Assembly: GCF_018139145.2 (NCBI RefSeq) | Contig: NC_059471.1 | Coordinates: 211,129,494-211,193,493, forward strand | Direction: 5' to 3' | Length of the DNA: 64,000 bases | From: Gymnogyps californianus | Taxonomy: Eukaryota; Chordata; Aves; Accipitriformes; Cathartidae | Shown: piece after piece, positions 24,801 through 37,252 of the stretch | How the letters are laid out: each line of letters opens with the position of its first letter | Position numbering within the stretch: the first letter of the stretch is position 1 | Notes under the pieces: model-generated | The model's input: only the letters and a program-made list of their open reading frames with translations | Told to the model about the DNA's origin: nothing | Databases searched by the model: none | Program-made: the position numbers and the translations under genes

Positions 24801-25448
24801 CACTGCAAAGTGCTACAGGAGCGCAAAGTGTTATCACTCTATATTGGAGGCCTGAGAAAATTATAGCTGAGTTTCTGGGTTTTTTTTTAAAGCTGGTAGC
24901 TCTACCTCGCTGCCCAGAGTAATTTAACTTTGCAGACTATGCAGGGAGAATGCTAAAGTGGTTTTGACTGGGAATTAATCCATTAATTCCTCCAAAGTAC
25001 TCAAATGTGTCAATCTTTGGCTGCAGCTTTCAGCTTCTAATAAATTGTCCAGGGACCCAATTTGGGTGTTACTTCAAATGGGAGATGACAAGATGAGGAA
25101 AACAACCAAGCAGCTTATTGCAGAAAATACAGGTTTTAATCTTCATTATCAGCTTCCCCATCTGCAGATTTTGGGGTGCCCCCAGCAGCTGACCAGGAAG
25201 GGAGCTGGTCTGGGGAAGGCTGGCCTCTGCTTTCCCAGCCTTGGTGACCAGTGCAGGCAAGCTTTGCAGCCTTCAGAGCAGAGCCAACCTTCCCAGCGTA
25301 CAACATCTTAATTCTCATTTGGCCTAACTTCTCATTATCTCAATGACTTTATCAGTGAGTGCTGGAGTAGTCAGAAAACAAAGCTACTTCAAACAGCTCT
25401 GATTGTGTTAAGGTCCTTTAGAAGGAAGGGGAAATCCTCCAGGCACAT

Positions 25449-25471
25449 CTTCGTTGGCTCTGCCAACGAAG
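25449..25471. repeat. Perfect 10-bp inverted repeat, 3-nt loop
   Basis: The arms CTTCGTTGGC (25449-25458) and GCCAACGAAG (25462-25471) are exact reverse complements around TCT. Pairing does not extend beyond the arms. The stem is too short for a microRNA precursor. TTGGC/GCCAA half-sites resemble the nuclear factor I palindrome TTGGC(N5)GCCAA, but the spacer here is three bases, so this would not be a standard site. Confidence 0.9.
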
Positions 25472-28299
25472 TGTTCAAAGCTTAAAGGACACTGAAATTT
25501 AGCCAAAAAAAAGGGGGAAAAGGGTGGAGCAGAAGTGAAAGGGTGGCCTGGCCCCACCACTCTGCATTTTGGTTGTTCCCATCCCCTTCAGGGTCATGGC
25601 TTGTAGACCAGTACACAACACTAGAAGGACTTAGAAACATCTTTGCACGGAAATGAATGAAGCAAGAATCAGGGCTCAATTTTGTACATCAAGTCAGCCA
25701 AGCAAGCTCTCTGGTTTTATTTCTGAAGGTTTTTGACCCCTCTAGTCCAAGAGGCACTGAGATGAAACCAGGATGGGATGTCTTTGTGCATAAATTACAG
25801 TTTCAAGTACAAGATGGCTCTTGTATATGTGGGAGAAATGGATGTAATGCAGCATGTGTGGAGGTGCGTGTGTGTTTATAGCTCATAATTGCTGGTTTTT
25901 TAATAGATGCCTGTTGCTGTTTAAGCAGACTGTGATTCCAAGTGTCATCATGGCTTTCACGTAGCGTGAACGCTGCAAAGTTATTAAGAACATTGTTCTT
26001 GCAGATGCAATGATTAACGTAAAAATGAATTGTACAGCTAACGAAACCCAAAGCTAAACTTTGCTCACACAAAGGTGCTGTGCATGCGAACCCTTGCTGT
26101 TTAGTTAGAATTACACGTTACACAGATCTCACTTACAACCACTGCTTTTGCCCACAGCAGCATGAAGATGTAAAGCTTTTTATTTTCTTGCTGATATCTG
26201 TCCCAAGGGGATGCCATTTCTTACAGGCACCCTTCCCAGTAGAGTTTAGCTCCTGCAAACATGTGTCTCACCTTTACATTAGAGTGACAGTAAGCATCTT
26301 AGCTCTGTTTTGTGCTGTTACTGCTGCTTTGGAGTCCGATCCTGCTGATTGTTGAGCACCTTCACCTTCCATGAACATCAGGGCACGTTAAGAGGCATGG
26401 TGGGAACTCAGTATCGAGTAGGATCAGACTGCGATGCATCAGTATTAAGGTCAGACTTACAATGCATTAATATCGCTCAACAGAAATATTAGCTGTCAAG
26501 AAGCTTAGAATTGTTCTTTTTATGGCTTAGGGAACAGTATTATAGCACGAATGACGGGAATATAAATTCAGAGGGTGTTTACAAGGTGGGAAAACAAGAG
26601 TCAACATAAATGGGCTATTATCTGTATTCGGTGTTGCCTGATTCTCAGTGAAATGAATATGGACAATTTGTGCTGAGTAGGCTTTTTCAAGGTTAGCGGA
26701 GACAAGGAGTTGTTCCCAGGGGAGGATGAAGAGCAGACGGTGATGGAGATAAGCTGCAGTACAAGACATCAGGTTTTGCACCCCACAGCAGTGTTTCCAA
26801 AAGCAAATGATGGAAGATGACTATGGCACTGATGAAGCCGTTTGCCTCATCATGATCTATGAAATGGTGTCTTTCTCCCCTACCCCAAGCCCCCAGCAGA
26901 TCTGCAGGGGTTAGTGCGGTCAGCTCCTTCTGTCAAAAACGCTGTGGCTTGCCAAAAAGAGGTTGAGACAATGCAGAAAACAGAGATTAAATTTCTTCAG
27001 ACTATTTAAACAAAAAAAAAATGCTTCCAGAATAGCTCCAAATAATATAAAAACTGAATTCATTATGGATGTTGCTTTTATAGCTGTAGCACCAGCACAA
27101 AAATACCTGTCAAGAAATCCAGAGGTGAAACTGCAAGAGGCAAAGATGTGAAGACAGCCACTATTTCTTAATAAATGTATTTACAAAAAAATATTTTGCT
27201 CTTAGGCACCATTAAGTCCACTGATGACATCAACCCTTAAAGTATGTCACATAAAGGTCTGGTCAGGTCACAGGAAACATACTGGACTGGCCTTAAAAGG
27301 GAATGTTTTGAAAAAATTTTGGCAGATTGGAAAATATAATGGCCTTCAATTTAAATAAAGATGGTGATTCCAAATATTATAATATCTTTCATGTAATGGA
27401 ACACCATGAAGTTGTTAAAACATCTGTTTGGCAGAGGCAGCAGTGAACCGAAAAAATAAATACTGTGTATAAAGAAAACCTGAAGTACTATTTGGTTTCA
27501 AGGGCCGTGTCAGGCATGCATATGGGTTGTGCTAAATTGCAGTCAGATATCAGCTTCTAGCTCAAAAATGGTTCATTTGATTGGAAACATTTTCCAATTA
27601 TTTACCACAATTCAAAATGAAATGGCAAAACATTTTAGCATATTTATCAATTTTTCTCCTTTTTGGGAGATAAACCTACTCATTCGACTCTATCCAAAAT
27701 TGCAAATACTTTTGGTTATTTTTCAGAGACGCTTAATCAATACGTGTTGTTATTTTACTTCCAGGATAGGCTTTTACAAAAAGGTCATAAGTTGAGTGCT
27801 TCTGGAATATAAAATGTCTTGGAAAGCTTCTAGAAAATATTTCCTACAGAAGACTTCAAAATGGTTCTGTGGGAATAGGAAAATCTTGTTGTCTGTGGTT
27901 CTGCCATTGAATTAATGTAGAAATGGAAATAGTCTTTGAAAACAAGAATGATGAGGCAAAATTTTATGACCTGGTGTGTACAGGTCAAACTAAATAATGA
28001 AAATTGTCAAATTGTAGCCTTAATAATCTATGAAAAATATCCGTAAGGTATCCCAGGAATGCAGCCATTCTTCCTCTCTCAAAAGCAATTTTACCATGTT
28101 GGGTTTTTTCCCCCTCTCTTCCTCATGATGAAATGCTCCACATTCCCAATACATCACGATATTGCTATTGTCTCCAATTTAATCCACCGGTAATCGTATT
28201 ATCCTTCCCCTCTATATTGATCTGGATGAAGCACTGGCTCCAGCAGCTCCCTTTGGTGCTTTTAGACCTCACCAAAGGGCAATATCTTCAACCACTGGA

Positions 28300-28620
28300 A
28301 TAAAGTCTGGTGTAATTAAGGACCTGATGTACGAGTCAGCATGCTGGAGACTGCATTACATGGACTTAATCGGATACCATGCTCGGTACGCACACATGCC
28401 GAATGGTTAGTCTTTATACAGAATGGGACTGTAAATGTTTGGGCTGCCACTAAAACAAAGCTCCATGACTGAAGAATTAATTTGCTTTTCCCAGACTCTC
28501 TGGTGGTGCCTAGCGCTGCGGTAAATGCTCGATCCTGAGCAATTCTGCAACGTGCAAAGTATCCCCCAGTGAGAGCAGACTGTAACAGGATGGAGTTATG
28601 TGGCTTGGCCATGTTGTAGG
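28300..28620. promoter_or_regulatory. Candidate conserved noncoding block
   Basis: The stretch includes GTGTAATTAAGGAC near 28310, GACTTAATCGGATACC near 28364 and GAAGAATTAATTTGC near 28472. It also has several CpGs preserved in an AT-rich setting (GCTCGGTACGCACACATGCC near 28381, AGCGCTGCGG near 28513). Retained CpGs with homeodomain cores suggest constraint, but no comparison was possible. Confidence 0.22.
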
Positions 28621-30282
28621 CATTTGGCTACGGCTGGACCTTGTGTGCATGTTAGTGCAGAGTGAGCTTGCAAAACCCTTCCACCATCTGATGGTGGCTC
28701 TGATAGGTGCTAGATTTAGAAAAATATTATCCTTCCTGCTTCATAGAGACTCAGCATTGAAAGTACATTTGTTGCACGCTGATCACATTTATCTATATAT
28801 TCATCTACTGTGAAAGCCCATTTCTGAGCATCCTTGGCTTTGCTTAAAATAACAGAAAAAAGCAAAATCAGCAACAAAAACTTGAGGGACCTCTAGCCCA
28901 ACATGCCCTAATTGGTAGGACATTCACAGCAGGTCTTTCAACCCCTCCACCTCGACGGTCACACCTTCTTTTGAGTTGACTGTGTGACAAAATAAAGTCT
29001 GGCCCCAAAACCTTCAGTACCAAGACCTCCAGACCTGGGCATTTCTTCTAAGCTGAGAGTTGAGTGGAGACCACATCCCCTCCCTGACCCCTCCTATGCA
29101 GCTCTTACATGACTCCTAACCAGGTCTGACATGATCTAGCCATGTGAACATCTCCTGGAAGGTCCTCAGTACCTTCAACTCTCTCTTGACTTTTTGAGGC
29201 TAGGTTGTTCTGGTTTGGCTTTTTCATCTGTCTGAAGTTCATCTGTCCCACTGCTTTGGGTTAATGTCACATAACTCTGCTGCAGTCAGGACAGTTGCAC
29301 AATATGCAGGACATGAACCTGATCAATATTTGTGGAATAGTGTTACTGGCTGTATATTTTTCAAGCAGATGATCCCCTGGTTGTTTCCTTGCTTGGAAGC
29401 AGGATGGGATCTGAGGTGCCCCAGTGCTCTTCATGGAGCACATGGGGAGAGGAGAACTGGCACACTTGCAGCTTAAATTTCAGGATGCATTAAATTCAGT
29501 GCGAGTGCTGGTTAGAAAGGCGATGTTTCTTTAACAATTAGCTGTTTCTTATTTGATGTGGTAAATAAATATGTTTTTATATATCAGAAACAAAACACAT
29601 TGGCTATGATTTAATGTAACTTACCAAGCTCTTTATTTGTAATAAAAGCTTTCTGATTAGGAGCTCTGCATAGTAAACATCTCTTTCTGTGTTCGAGGAG
29701 CTGAGGTTCTGGGTATTTTCTAGCCTTCAGCAGGATGGCGTCCCTGCTCCCTTCAGACTGGACTCTTGTTCCCAGCCTGCCGTTCCCTGGTTCAGGTCTG
29801 GCTGTTGCAGACCTTAGCTCAGCACACAACTGCTCGTGCTTCTAGCTGCCCACAGCCCTCATCCAGATCCCCACCTTCTGACCACACTGGCATCCATAAT
29901 TGTATTCTAGAGACTAAAAACAGGAAAAGAGAGCCCAGCTCCATCTTCCTAACCTGTTTTAAGAAAACAAACTACTTTGGCAGCTCCCCTTCGCCATCAC
30001 AGCCCCATGCCAGGCTCTCCACTTGGCTAAGTTAAATGATCCACAGCTTTACCTATGCCAGGGGGATCCACAGAGCTGATCACATGAGCAAAAGCCATGC
30101 AGGGCGGCTGGTTAAATCACTCTTTGATCTAAACTCTTCTCTGCAGAGTCAGTAAACCTTTCAGAAACGGGATCGTCAAGTACAAAGCATCTTCCTATCT
30201 CTCTATCTCTCATCTGCTGCACGCTGACTTGCCTGGAATAACTGTTGCCTAAAAGGATATCCTCCTCCTTTTAATGTGTTTT

Positions 30283-30311
30283 GGGGGACAAGGGGAGGGA
30301 GGTAGGGGGGG
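30283..30311 (+). other. G-quadruplex motif
   Basis: Four G-runs (30283-30287, 30292-30295, 30297-30299, 30305-30311) are separated by loops of 4, 1 and 5 bases. This fits the G3+N1-7 rule on the plus strand. Confidence 0.7.
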
Positions 30312-30656
30312 TTAATCGTCTTCCCAGCAGGCTTCACTAGATGGCAGTAAGCAGAGGCAAATGAGTTAGAAACCCCGTTTTAGAAGGACTCAGTAAACGT
30401 CAGTGATCAGCTGCTTACTCCAGCATTACACCCCAAAACAAGAGGCTGTTCCTGTGAAGGAGCATCTCCCTAAAAGACATCAGGATTATTTACAGTTAAT
30501 GTCTCTTCAGCCTCTGTGAAGGCTGCGATTGTCAGGAGACTAAGGCTGAGCTGGAAAACTCCTGCCTTCGCCAGCTCTTCTGCAGGGACACGGAAGTTTG
30601 CCTCCCAGCTTCTCCCTCTGCAGGGTCGGTTTGTCAGGTCACTGCTCCGCTGTTTG

Positions 30657-30668
30657 TTTTTTTTTTTT
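30657..30668. repeat. Poly-T run
   Basis: Twelve consecutive T lie within a T-rich stretch preceded by TGTTTG. No element tail or duplication is seen beside it. Confidence 0.7.
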
Positions 30669-33600
30669 CTTTGGGGGTCCAGCTTTGCTGTAACCCCAAA
30701 ACAACCTCAAAGGGTCTCCAAAGTGCAGGGACATTTCGTGCCTCATACCCTGGGAGACCCCCCTGCCATCACCATGGCATGGGGCATGAGCCCCGTAACA
30801 GCTTTTTCAGTGCCAGCAGAGTAGTTTGGCTTTCCTGCTGCACATCAGATGCTCAGCATCTGCCGTTTGGTTCATGTGGGAAGTCTTCAGCTCAGTAGTG
30901 GCTGTAACTCTTTGATTTGAAGCTGGGCACCTGGCTTGCCCTTCTCCTCTCCTTCCTTGGTGGCAGGATGGCTGGTGGCAGTGCCCTGCTCCACGCCATG
31001 TGTGCCGTCTGGGGGCTGCAGTACTGTGTCAGACGGCATGCGGGGATATCTGAGATTAATCCAACTGCTTGCTGCGTTGGACTAGAAGGTGATAATTGCT
31101 GCCAGGAGACTTTTTCCTGCAGGTTCCCCGTGGACACTGTCAAAGCAGGCTGAGGAGGGCCAGGCAGGAGTCACTGTGGGATGTGCTGTCAGAAATGACA
31201 GATCGTCAAAACAGAATTTGTCAGAATAGGTTTGTTTTAACAGAACTCTCCACAGGAGAATTCCGAGGCCAGCAGTGGGAAGGAGTGTGGCAGGGTGACT
31301 AGTCACCGAGTAAGACACCATCCTCAAACCCCTGTCCCAGGCAGGACTTGCAGTGCTGGCCCAGGGACACCTCCTCTCCAGACTCCTGTGGGAAGGGCCA
31401 GAAGTCTCTCAAGTTTTGTTTCCCGCAGAAATGCAACAAAACCCAAATTGAAAATCTCATCTTTCTACTCAGAAGGGAGTTTTGGGTTTTTTTTTTCTGG
31501 CCAGCTTTCATCCCAGGCCCCACAAAGGAGCAAACCAACCAACTCCTCTGTGCCATGAAGACACAAAGCACCCAGCTCCATGGCAGACCCAGGGAACACA
31601 GCAGGGTGTCCCTGGTGCAAACACAAAGCTTGAACGTCATTTCACATTTTAGCATTGAGGTGAAAAATCCAGAGAAATGTTGCAATGAGCTAAGATTATT
31701 CAACACAGAGCTCACTGGAGCAGGACAAGGAGGATTCTGAGCTACAGAGAACCATCTGTTGTCATTTATATCAATTTAAATATGACCTAATATAGGTTCA
31801 AAGGACAAGTCTGGAATACAACGTGGTCTGTTTGTCCCTAACATTTCCAAATTAAAGGCAAGAGTCCTTCTTACTGTCTCTCTTGCTGGAACTGTGACTC
31901 TCTTCATGGCCAAGTGAAGATCCATCTTCCATAGGACTGGAGAGGGTATCTGCACCTAGAAAGCCTGGGAGCCTGGTGATGGGAGCATTCCTCATGGGCA
32001 CCAGCTGAAACATCCCCCAGAGATGCCCTGGAAGCTCAGTCTCCCAACCTCACAGCCTGTGTCTCTAATAGATGGCAGGTGGTTAAAATCAGGAGATGGG
32101 TTAGTTTAGATGGAGGGTGCTACCTGTGAAGGTCGCTGGAGGGGCCTCCCTCTCTCTGTTGGCTTTTGGGGGAACTTAGACTCTTATTTTAGGAGGTCTG
32201 GATGACCTGCTTAGGGCTAATCATTTCACATTTCGGTGATGTAATACCTGAGTGAGACAGAATGGACCCAAAGCCCAAGGCTATACGTCTCATATCAATC
32301 TCTCTTACAAACAGAAATAGCCTTGCAAGGCCCAATTCTCCCTGGTTTCTTTATAGCCCTCAGAAGTTATTTTGAATTGAAAGTCCTTTCTAAAACATGG
32401 TTTCAAATGAAATATTTGCTGCTTGGATAGATTTACAAGTTAGGTAACACTATGCAGAGATTTTCTCACCTTTCGATATCTTTCCTTTCCTGCAGGACAT
32501 TGAAGTGTCATACAGATGAACAACACAATGCCATTTTCAGTCGCGTAAAATCAACCTTAGTTTAATGGGTGGTAACAGCCCCCAAACACATCTTGGCTAT
32601 CCCTGGGGGTTGGCTGTGCAAGATCCATACAGCCTCGCTGACATCGAGGATCACACTCCCATGACCTTCCAGGGCAAGTACCAGGATGGGAAATTACTCC
32701 CTTTTGTTCCTTATGCCCACTTAGAATGAAGCTGCTATAATGAAATATATACATTAAACCCAGCTATTCCTTATACATACGTGTTGTGAAACCATGAGAT
32801 GTTTTCTCAGGAAGCCTCAGCAATCTTTCAATCTCATTGCTATTAAGCCTCTTAAAATTACTACAAGCAAGCAACACCAGTGCTTCGCTTTGTTTAAAGA
32901 GGCAAAAATGAACTTTCAGCAATAACACTGGCATTGATAATATCAGACTCTCCAGTTCTGGGCATCAACAGCCATCTTCTGCTCATAACCCGTCAGGGAC
33001 TCCAAATCTGTATCAGTTACTTTGAATGCGAAGCTTTTGAAAGCACCAGCTGTGCCATGTTAATTTGCTACTATGGAGCTTAGCCCTGCAATGTTCATGT
33101 TATTGATGTGGCTGATCAGGAGCCTTCAAGGTTGGTTTGAGGTGATGTAACCTACACCTCACTAAGAAGCTTAAATGTGTTAAAGTGAGGTTACTGCAAA
33201 GCAGTGGACTGCTGCGTCTTCTGCAAGACTGCTGCTAATTATTGGAAAGCCACTGGTCTCTGCTGCAAGGATTGTTTCAGACTTTGATTGCACTGGTTTA
33301 GGAAGCAGAGAGACGTGGTATATTTTAACATCCCAGTTAAAAAGGAGTCCATGGAAAACTAGCAAAGAACTGAGAATACAACCGAGAAATGGACAGCATC
33401 ATCATTTTCCTTCCGTTCATAGGTGCTGTCCTTACAAACAGCTCTTTTCTAAAAGCTTTTAGGTTGCCACACAGGAAGATGGAAACACAGCCTGCTACTT
33501 GCTAATGAGATTACGGACTCTAATGCCCTCCAGAGAGACCAAAAATCCCCGTTCAGCAGAGGACTTACTTAGAAAACAGAGGGAGGATGATTAAAGGTGA

Positions 33601-34949
33601 ACTCTTACACAGCACTGTCACACCAGTGCCTATCCCCCAGCAGAGACAACCTATTGCACACACTGAGGGATACCTGCAAACTCCCCCGTCCCACTGTGGT
33701 CAACCACATTTATTTACTCATAAATGCTCTCAAGAATATATTAATTGCCACTGGTTTCATGGGATGACATCATTCAGCAGAGGAAGGGAGCATATGGCCC
33801 ATGGCACTAAGCTGGATTTTAGGTAGAGCGAGTCTAGATTTTAAGTCCCTGCTCTTAGATCCCTCTCAAAAAAACCCAAGAAAAGGTCTCTTAAAAACCC
33901 TCAAAGAAGTAAGTTTATGACAAAAATAGCAGAGGCTCTCCGACCCCTGGATTCCCTTCTGCATCCCACGTGCCACGTGCTTCAGGCCATAGCCGCTTCA
34001 GGGCAGCATGTTCCTACATGTTTGGCAGCCCAGATCCAAGCCTTTTGATGACACAGAACAAATAATGATAGATTTCCCACCCAGTTAGTGCCAGTAATGG
34101 CACTGCTTCGTGAAAGAAGCATTTCAACCTTGATTTGGCAGTGGGATTCACTGCAACGTGATGGTTAAGGCTCTTATTTATCCCTGCTGTGATACTACAT
34201 GAATGTGTGGGAGCATCTCTCTAGCCCTCAGCAACTGGCACTGGAAAGCTACTTCTCCTGTGCCTGATCTGCAGATCAGCTCAATCTGTTTCAACACACG
34301 CCTCCCCTGAGCATCGCTGAAGAGACAGGTCTATTTGTCCTGGTGCTGGAGCTTCCAGTGTTTGCAAAGGGAGAATCTTTGGGGTCCCTGTTGGTTTAGC
34401 TGTTATTTATTTCACACATATAGGTGGGCAAGCCAGATGTGGTCAAGTGTAAGACCATGATTTTTACAATACTATGAACCCAAGGAGTTTTAGCAGTCTG
34501 CTCAAAGTACTGTGACATCTACACATTTCTATACGTGGGGGGAGGAAGATACTGTTGGTATCTTTTATACTGACAGTCTCTGAGAGCATAAGCAAGAAGA
34601 CAGGGCACAGGGTTGTTAAAAGAATAGCCTATGTGAATTGAATGGCTTATGGCAGCTATAATGATGGGAAATTGAAGGAGAGGGTTCATGTCTCAGGTCA
34701 GACTTCCTGGGGTGAGACCTGAAGACTTAGTCCTTCCAGCTTTAAGGGATGGGCAGCTGCAAATGTGGAGTTGGGTCTGCACCTGGATTGGACCTAAACC
34801 AGTGTAAGTCAGTGGTTTGGGTAAGTTAGTCCTGCTTTTTACTGCTGTAAATGAGAGAACAGCCAGGTCCTTTGTATCCATAGTGGGTACACTGCTTGAA
34901 CTCAGAGGAGCAGGTGGCTGTTCCACAGAGAAAGAAGAGCTAGGGTTTG

Positions 34950-35060
34950 ACAGATCCAATTCCTATTACCTCCTCAGTTACCCCAGGCAAAGCTCTCCCC
35001 ATCTCTCAGCTTCAGTTACCCGACGATAAAACAGGGGGAACCATCCTGCTCCTCCAAAGG
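34950..35060 (+). mobile_element. MIR-like relic, plus strand
   Basis: CCAATTCCTATTACCTCCTC, then CAGGCAAAGCTCTCCCCATC, then CTCAGCTTCAGTTACCCGAC and GATAAAACAGGGGGAACCAT recall the MIR core '..GGGCAAGTCAC..CCTCAGTTTCCCCATCTGTAAAATGGGGATAAT'. The match is partial and short, and confidence is limited. Confidence 0.38.
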
Positions 35061-37195
35061 AGCATGACTGTGTTACTCGGACTATACATCCCTGACCTGT
35101 TGGATCCATTGACATCACAACATGGAAGAATTCCACCCATCCAGGAAAAGTAGATGGACTGGTGATATTTAATATTCCAGTAGCATCAGAAGAGAGGGTA
35201 CTTCCAGCACTGAAGCCTTGGGGTCTTGCTTTTGGGATTACTTCTCCAGTTCCCATAGCCTCTGTCAGGAGAGGACATTTGCAGCTGAATCAATGCAGGC
35301 CAGAACTTGGCTGCCTATGGACAAGGCTGAACTCTGTTTCCAAAGTGCTTGGTAAAACTTGCCCTGAGCATAATTGTGCTCTTAATCTTCTCTCCGTAAC
35401 ATTTTCCTCTTTCTCTTAGTATCACTTTATTTTGCCGAAGTCAGTATTTCAGGTGTTGTTTGCTTTTAATTTGACGTTTATTCCCAGCATTCAGATTTTA
35501 TTTATTCAATCCCTTTTTATTATTGTTTGTCAGCATTAATTCAGGAGTGTATATCATTTGTAGGTGGAGTAGTATGACTACTAAAAGGCTCCCTGACATA
35601 ATTTGCTGCCCTGTTAACAGTAGCAATAATTTGAGCAATTAGCGAGGCCTTGACATGGGCTTTAGCTTCTCTGTCACATAGGAATACCTCCTCGGTGCAG
35701 CTGCCATGCTATTTATACTCCCCCGTCAAGTCCCAGACTGAAATAGTGCCCCAGGAGAGCAGCCTGTAATCAGTCCCTTTGCAATGACTGGATGAGCACT
35801 AAATAAGTCCTGGCCTTGATTATATTAACGAAGCTGTGTGGGGAATGCCCATCCGGAAATCCCCAGACGCTGTGCTGAGAGGGCAGTCTGTGTGCTAGCA
35901 GCATCCCTTCCCCCTTCCCCTGCCCCAAGGAAATCCCCGACAGTGCCTTTGCCAGTCACCACGGCTTTAACAAACATAACAGAAGGGTCACTTCAGCTCT
36001 TCGGGACTGAACCTGCTGGGAGCCTCCACCAAGAGAAGCTGAAGCAACCTCCCAACTGTTCATCTTAGTCTTCTCTGGTGGGTCTTGGCAGCAGTGGCTT
36101 TGTCTCTGAGGTTAACAATACCTCTTGTGGCCCGTTGTATAAAGTGCAGGGTGGCAACGTTAATGGGAGTCTCCTACACCAGTAAGTACTGGACAAACTC
36201 CTGCAGACTGGCAGGGCATTGCTGGTACAGCCAAGTGGCACATCACCGTCTCAGAGGACATCTCCAAAGGACACAGTCCTGTGTTTTACCATCTCATACT
36301 TTGGATGGGGAATTGAGGCAGGGATGTCTCACACACAGGAGAAAGAAAACTCGTGATGGAGTTGGAATTGCCTCAGACTGTGAAGGTACCTCTACGCCCT
36401 GAGACCATCCCTTTCCCTAGCAATGCAGGATTAGGGCCTGAATCAGAGGAGCCATGAAGAGCAACCCAAGTCCTTGACTGGCCAGTCAGGCGAGATTCAG
36501 CCCACAGGTCCCTTCAGTGCACTGCGACACAAAAAGAGATGCTTTATCTCTAGGAACAAACAGCTTCATTAAACACCCCGGAAAATTTCATGTGAAAAAA
36601 ACCCCTGTGCAACGTCAGAGCTTAAAGCCACCATGTTAAAGCTCTATTTTTGGATCTCATTAAAATAGATATAATCTGCATTTAAAATAAATTACTTGCC
36701 TTATAATTTTCGGTTCAGTTAGAGATTTACCAGTAAGAGCAGTAATGAACAAACTTGTTCTGCTTTTTGCTATCAAGACCCTGATTCAGCAACAGGGTTT
36801 TGGTGAGGTTTGTGCTTGGCTGAGCTTCCCTCCCCTGGCAGAGGGCAGGTCACAAGCATCCTCCTGGCCCAGCAGGGTCCTCCTCTCTGCCTCTGCTCTG
36901 CAGGCTTGGAGGGCTTCACACTAGGCAGTGCCCCATGAGCTCAATCACCACACTTGAGCCCTTACTCCACACATCAAGACCCATACAGGAGGGTTTGAAG
37001 CCACCTTCTCACCTCAGCAGTGCCTGGGATGCAGTGGACACACGGTGGCAATATTTGCAGGTCCCCATCCCTGAAGGATGTGGTTGTATGGCAGATGGCT
37101 GAGATCCATGCTTGTTAGCAGTTTGGGCGGGAGGCAAGTTTGAGCTGGCTTATAGGTATGTAATATACCATGTTGATTAACTATAGATTATGTGT
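35061..37195. other. Non-genic stretch with a conserved-looking block
   Basis: No gene is recognised. The TAAT-rich block at 35460-35840 stands out. 36780-37100 is comparatively GC-rich and C/T-rich without any pattern I can name. Text near 36300 (GGATGGGGAATTGAGGCAGG) slightly resembles MIR but is too short to call. Confidence 0.55.
35460..35840. promoter_or_regulatory. Candidate conserved noncoding element
   Basis: This block has AGCATTAATTCAGGAGTG near 35533, GACATAATTTGCTGCC near 35595, AGCAATAATTTGAGCAATTA near 35622, GCTATTTATACTCC near 35708 and CCTGTAATCAGTCCC near 35764. There is no repeat signature, and the whole 380 bp reads like evolutionarily constrained enhancer DNA. This is pattern recognition only. 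Confidence 0.3.
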
Positions 37196-37252
37196 TCAGG
37201 AGGGATCATTATGATCAGCTAATCTGCCCTGCAACACGAGACAGACCTGCAG
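37196..37252 (-). mobile_element. Short ancient CR1 fragment, minus strand
   Basis: TCAGGAGGGATCATTATGAT, then CAGCTAATCTGCCCTGCAAC and ACGAGACAGACCTGCAG match the reversed CR1 3'-end phrase known from reptile copies, GGGACCATTATGATCATCTAGTCTGACCTCCTG and onward. Only about 55 bp are recognisable. Confidence 0.45.

Larger units (their letters stand above)
17061..34949. other. Long non-genic stretch, mostly unique
   Basis: About 18 kb without a recognisable gene. Frames reach at most about 158 codons and are interleaved on both strands. Smaller items inside are a 15-bp duplication at 18840, a perfect inverted repeat at 25449, a candidate conserved block at 28300-28620, a G-quadruplex motif at 30283 and poly-T runs. 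The 27000-28000 part is notably AT-rich. I see no CR1 or LTR here, which is a long gap compared with the flanks. Confidence 0.65.

Noticed and set aside
28870..29240. Possible CR1 start (GAGGGACCTCTAGCCCAACA)
   Set aside because: The following sequence does not continue in CR1 order, so the similarity is limited to a short phrase.
36300..36340. GGATGGGGAATTGAGGCAGG as a MIR fragment
   Set aside because: It is too short, and the blocks expected beside it are absent.
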